From positions 1 to 32,363 of the forward strand of contig CAKQJE010000026.1 of the NCBI GenBank assembly GCA_934247225.1: a stretch of 32,363 nt of DNA, written 5' to 3'. The position numbers were made by a program, and so were the translations under genes. Source of the DNA: an uncultured Clostridia bacterium. Its GTDB lineage: Bacteria; Bacillota; Clostridia; Christensenellales; Borkfalkiaceae. The notes under the pieces are model-generated. The model was given only the letters and a program-made list of their open reading frames with translations, had not been told where the DNA came from and did no database searches. Shown piece after piece: positions 31,201 through 32,363 of this stretch (its first letter is position 1; each line of letters begins with the position of its first letter).

Positions 31201-32363
31201 GTAGGCGATTTCCTTAAACTCAACGGATTTGCTTGCGACAGCAAGGCGGCGGACGGCAAATACGAAACCGAAAGAAAGGTTCTGGCAGCCGTATTCAATA
31301 TAAACGTATACGACCTTATCAACGCGGACGACAAGGTAGCGTACTTGAAAGACGCGTTCGGCGATATCGCGTTGAGCGATTTCCTCGCTTTCTACGACGG
31401 AATGACGAGCGAATCCAAGTCTTACGTCGGCGCGGACAAAGCGACGAGACCCGTAAACGAATACTTTATCGGCGATAAATCGCTCGGTCTCGGCATCTCG
31501 GGTCTTCTCGACGCCAAAATCGTCGGAATAATCGACGTTTTCACGACTTCCGAAGGAACGCTTTTAAGCAGAATAGAAAAAGCGGTAAGCCTCGACTATA
31601 TGATCGGCGATTACCTTACCGTTATGGATCTTCTCGGAATTTCTTACGAGAATAACAAGTGGATGAAAGGCGGTGAAGAAATTTACGCGCCCGTCGGTAA
31701 AGTTTTCGGCGTTTATCTCGGCGAACTTCTCGATTACATCCTCGGCGACCATACTGCGGAAGAGAAGCGTAATTATATAATAAGAATATTCGACAAGCTC
31801 ACCGTAAGAGACTTTATGTCGATAAGCGACGACCTTGCTAATCTCGATAAGATCCTTTTGCAGGATTATATTTACGATATAGTCGTAGCGGATCTGATAA
31901 TCGATTTCATCGAGACCGACAGCATTAAAGACACGCTGCTCGACTACTTCGGCGATATTCCTCTCGGCGCGATCGCAAACCTTGCGCTCGACACCGAGCC
32001 TGTCGGCTCTGCGTCCACGCTTGCTCTTGCGGCAAAGGCTCCCGGCAGCAAATGGACTAACGGTGCGGGCGAAATGCCGCTTATCGTAAGCGACGTATTC
32101 AACGTTACCGTAACCGATATTTTCGGTATCGTCGACGAAGTCGATAACGGTTTGGACGACCTTATCAAATCTATTGCAAACGCAATTCTCGTAAGAACGT
32201 TTGACGATTATTCTTCGGACTTCGGCTTCCCGATGAAGGGTAAAGCAATGTTTGCGAAACTTGCGGACAAGGAAGTTTGCGAGTTCGTATGCGAGCTTAT
32301 AGACGCGGAAGACAAAGTCGAATATATCAAGAAATACTTCGACGACGTATCGCTCGGCGAAAT
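25234..32363 (+). CDS. Giant repetitive exported/surface protein, partial (3' end beyond window)
   Basis: An open frame of at least 2,376 codons runs without a stop to the window end. The N-terminus MSKLFKRLLCLLLGIIMGISATVGSIATSVYYLYG is a basic stretch plus a hydrophobic helix: a signal peptide or membrane anchor. The rest is about sixteen degenerate units averaging 130 residues. Each has a Trp (or Tyr) followed by a D/N-G turn, then a hydrophobic strand and a motif such as LLDITVKDIL. Trp codons of clear units start at 26221, 26431, 26830, 27217, 28060, 28426, 29014, 29371, 29719, 29944, 30793, 31660 and 32053; Tyr replaces it at 26644, 27040 and 27823. The protein is acidic. I know no family for it. 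Surface adhesin, scaffold or envelope-spanning lipid-transfer protein are guesses only. Confidence 0.85.
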   Translation, partial: MSKLFKRLLCLLLGIIMGISATVGSIATSVYYLYGNLTVSDVLPEDQDRLKDALGDLGKYSTEDIIALVTKALKAPQNYTIEDLERDYGFNLVDLINMAAGTDVIDTSDPNNKPYIDDLKSISLFALLSGQVNVKEFLSEIPLGAFMSFIPADTILDHDQREKLRKYSLGSLLAKDENTELPVIISAISDLTVGGILPGMFEKVGEKYEVKSGKPLALNLVANLKLGGLINPLVGSSSFGDELVSGGLSSIGELTLGEIYRSVGIEEDKNISAILDGVFTGDDGAPIKIRDLFAKDVTSGDDHYVFVIDKLLDSIRFGTLFGMTKKGGYWYVTKEDGSDVRITGLLEFLADLNLTDVYHALTDAASTSDRIHKIILIFGDLTVGDVFESLGYGKDDNGEWIKPDGTKFKSKLLGNLLDFSVRDLVGSESEDLTLTQMRKNVVGAICELSGDLSFGEGLGELFGIQYTDGVYYKDGKRINDALARILDIKVKDFVSCFGKDEISLDEIYGIVESAVGGLYIGSILGAERIDGYWYKDGERVSDVLAAVYDLRIEGLFSLLKELGNPDTLSYSEIIKGFMPETCIGDFVGPLLGLTKIGVGDSAYFVDAEGTPVGGLSKLLRIRLWQIAAAFDKNGSYDFEAELKGVKLGDLIGATYDEEYNVWILGDRVAREGLADLLNVSLDLFFSGDRDLIEETMTDKALNVSLGSLLTFALGYDSVNKTILGDTEVNDFICRVLEWDKLTTKYVMDLADSGDTETLRQDLIDAIGDLDFGETFRPYITDIVDGKYTFTPLEELAGLLDPIFNTKNEVYINFIFDLINGEVNIEDLIKAIYGDLTFGELLAPVFNMKLVTTTEPGYDYGKEVYALEDGTGLSLGIGITDLLKTSVYGVIQSIIDFILSDEDNGFAYYFFMPRDDATINIDHMIGDYVYSFIGLDYDPDAKVWKDSDGNEIYAPLGKLLSVNVYDLLDHIFDLTKTYTDQEKEDYFYGIVDDITVRDVLSFSDELVSSDKYFIQKVGDVGVAPFIRELIASDDILKTVRDSKFGKVEVGDIVQYFADLRKDEDGWISGDHYIYTILSDLFDISVENGIDVATEFMSDVKSGAIKAAEVILKHKFYEYVIDFGYDMREKRFFDGISDVIVSDFVKDMLGDNPLDKLKDPYFKDVRIIDVVELFTEIKSESKQYVGSDKATRPVNEYFIGDKSLGLGVSALLDAKIVGIIDIFTSEEGTVLDRIENAVSLDFMIGDYLTVMGLLGISYENNKWMMNGEDIYAPLGNVCSVYVSELLDYLLGDHTDDEKIEYIINIFDKLTVRDFVSISDDLANTDKILLQDYIYNIVIADVLKDIFVNKTDITEVIRKYLGDIPLGAFANLALDTKPNGDEWTYGAEDMPYIASDVFNVTINDILDIVDAFSKNGVKDGISEIADIFVHTFRDYVLDFGYDLNDSNLFVGIKDVVVRDFIKDMLGDDALDKLEEYFKDARVGDIVAFFVAIERDETGWKKSDGTYLAVMLGDILDITVKDIRFIVDKINEGGSNAIVDIVNEIFPERRVGDLINIVIPDLSDDCVRGKYTNVWGMNKTSGDLPLILSDVFNLKFETIFDAILGDHASAADIVLSITDEIFGDPINNRPEDASWARSFNDYMLDLGLTYLDDYEAFAKIKDEKVGEFIYHILKDENPVEYLKGLVYDITLGQIAEIPLGSEGVSKLPLIVRDVFKVTVGDIIDTATQSDRIKTNVCKILNKITDNDADGHHLGDYIDDILKGDESESIIKKNLGLKGITDIKIAELVSVILKEKTGIELNKDGTLAKFDLESMLPADLRDLIVYICDNITDPVLVGDFLRNTNGIGGYRYDKEAGKWYDADGNECSDILNQLYSCPTTYILLLIGGVYVVASDPQGVIDMLMSYKVGTVLMPIYNEVFKSYAGFESEMTCTGEKEADKVYAINGLFKDLLTELSNYTFGDIRDKSKDNALWIAEYFYNRKLGDILYEPLAMFVGDFLKLNGFACDSKAADGKYETERKVLAAVFNINVYDLINADDKVAYLKDAFGDIALSDFLAFYDGMTSESKSYVGADKATRPVNEYFIGDKSLGLGISGLLDAKIVGIIDVFTTSEGTLLSRIEKAVSLDYMIGDYLTVMDLLGISYENNKWMKGGEEIYAPVGKVFGVYLGELLDYILGDHTAEEKRNYIIRIFDKLTVRDFMSISDDLANLDKILLQDYIYDIVVADLIIDFIETDSIKDTLLDYFGDIPLGAIANLALDTEPVGSASTLALAAKAPGSKWTNGAGEMPLIVSDVFNVTVTDIFGIVDEVDNGLDDLIKSIANAILVRTFDDYSSDFGFPMKGKAMFAKLADKEVCEFVCELIDAEDKVEYIKKYFDDVSLGE
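28762..29480 (+). repeat. Internal duplicated block, first copy
   Basis: About 240 codons (ESKQYVGSDKATRPVNEYFI through VFNVTINDILDIV) recur at 31408-32120. The offset is 2,646 bases in the first part and 2,643 near the end, a one-codon indel. The stretch encoding DKATRPVNEYFIGDKSLGLG is almost identical in DNA. Confidence 0.85.
31408..32120 (+). repeat. Internal duplicated block, second copy
   Basis: Second copy of the block at 28762. Protein identity is high through ESYENNKWM, LGDHT, FDKLTVRDF and DIPLGA. It carries a local insertion near 32000, SASTLALAAKAPGS, an Ala/Ser-rich low-complexity stretch absent from the first copy. Confidence 0.85.

Overview
The window looks like chromosomal DNA of an uncultured, gut-type member of the Bacillota (class Clostridia, perhaps near Christensenellales; the lineage is an inference). 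Base composition is intermediate. Promoters of the TTGACA-17-TATAAT type are common, Shine-Dalgarno sequences are strong, lysine/peptidoglycan synthesis uses the DapL aminotransferase route, and a YyaC-type sporulation protein is present. No rRNA, tRNA, CRISPR array or complete insertion sequence was seen.

Layout. 1-545: non-coding, with hairpin repeat elements. 546-3236: a HAD phosphatase whose 3' end is a 24-bp minisatellite, a MATE exporter overlapping it by four bases, and a small SWIM zinc-finger protein. 3357-5159: an island-like, more A/T-rich stretch with a decayed CatB/Vat-type acetyltransferase, a 68-residue XRE repressor, a divergent promoter whose whole spacer is a palindromic operator, a folded leader and a lipoprotein. 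5212-9295: a TetR regulator facing a ferrous-iron uptake operon (feoA, feoA, feoB, FeoB-associated Cys-rich protein). 9393-12842: an ABC ATPase, an FtsX-type permease and a metal-binding HMA protein. 13070-14040: a Sel1-repeat protein and a cysteine-rich small protein flanked by a perfect 17-bp inverted repeat. 14375-19893: a Wzy/O-antigen-ligase-like protein, an MGDG-synthase-like glycosyltransferase, Der GTPase and an SGNH esterase. 20045-22591 and 22575-24719: CvpA (-), YyaC (+), dapL and dapF (-), and a diacylglycerol-kinase-like lipid kinase (-).

25234 to the window end is one uninterrupted reading frame of at least 2,376 codons, still open at base 32363. It encodes a giant exported or membrane-anchored protein made of about sixteen degenerate units averaging about 130 residues. 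Each unit has a Trp/Asp-Gly hairpin followed by a hydrophobic x-V-x-D-L strand/helix motif. A roughly 240-residue block is duplicated at an 882-codon offset with near-identical DNA in its core. I recognise no known family for it. It is the most unusual object in the window.

How the genes fit together. The feo operon would import Fe2+, with TetR and a palindrome at its promoter as the likely control. The ABC/FtsX/HMA set may be an envelope or metal-handling export unit. The Wzy-like, GT28, DapF/DapL, lipid kinase and SGNH genes all relate to the cell envelope. The XRE-operator-leader-lipoprotein set looks like a self-contained regulated cassette. All functions are inferred from sequence motifs read by eye; no searches were run.
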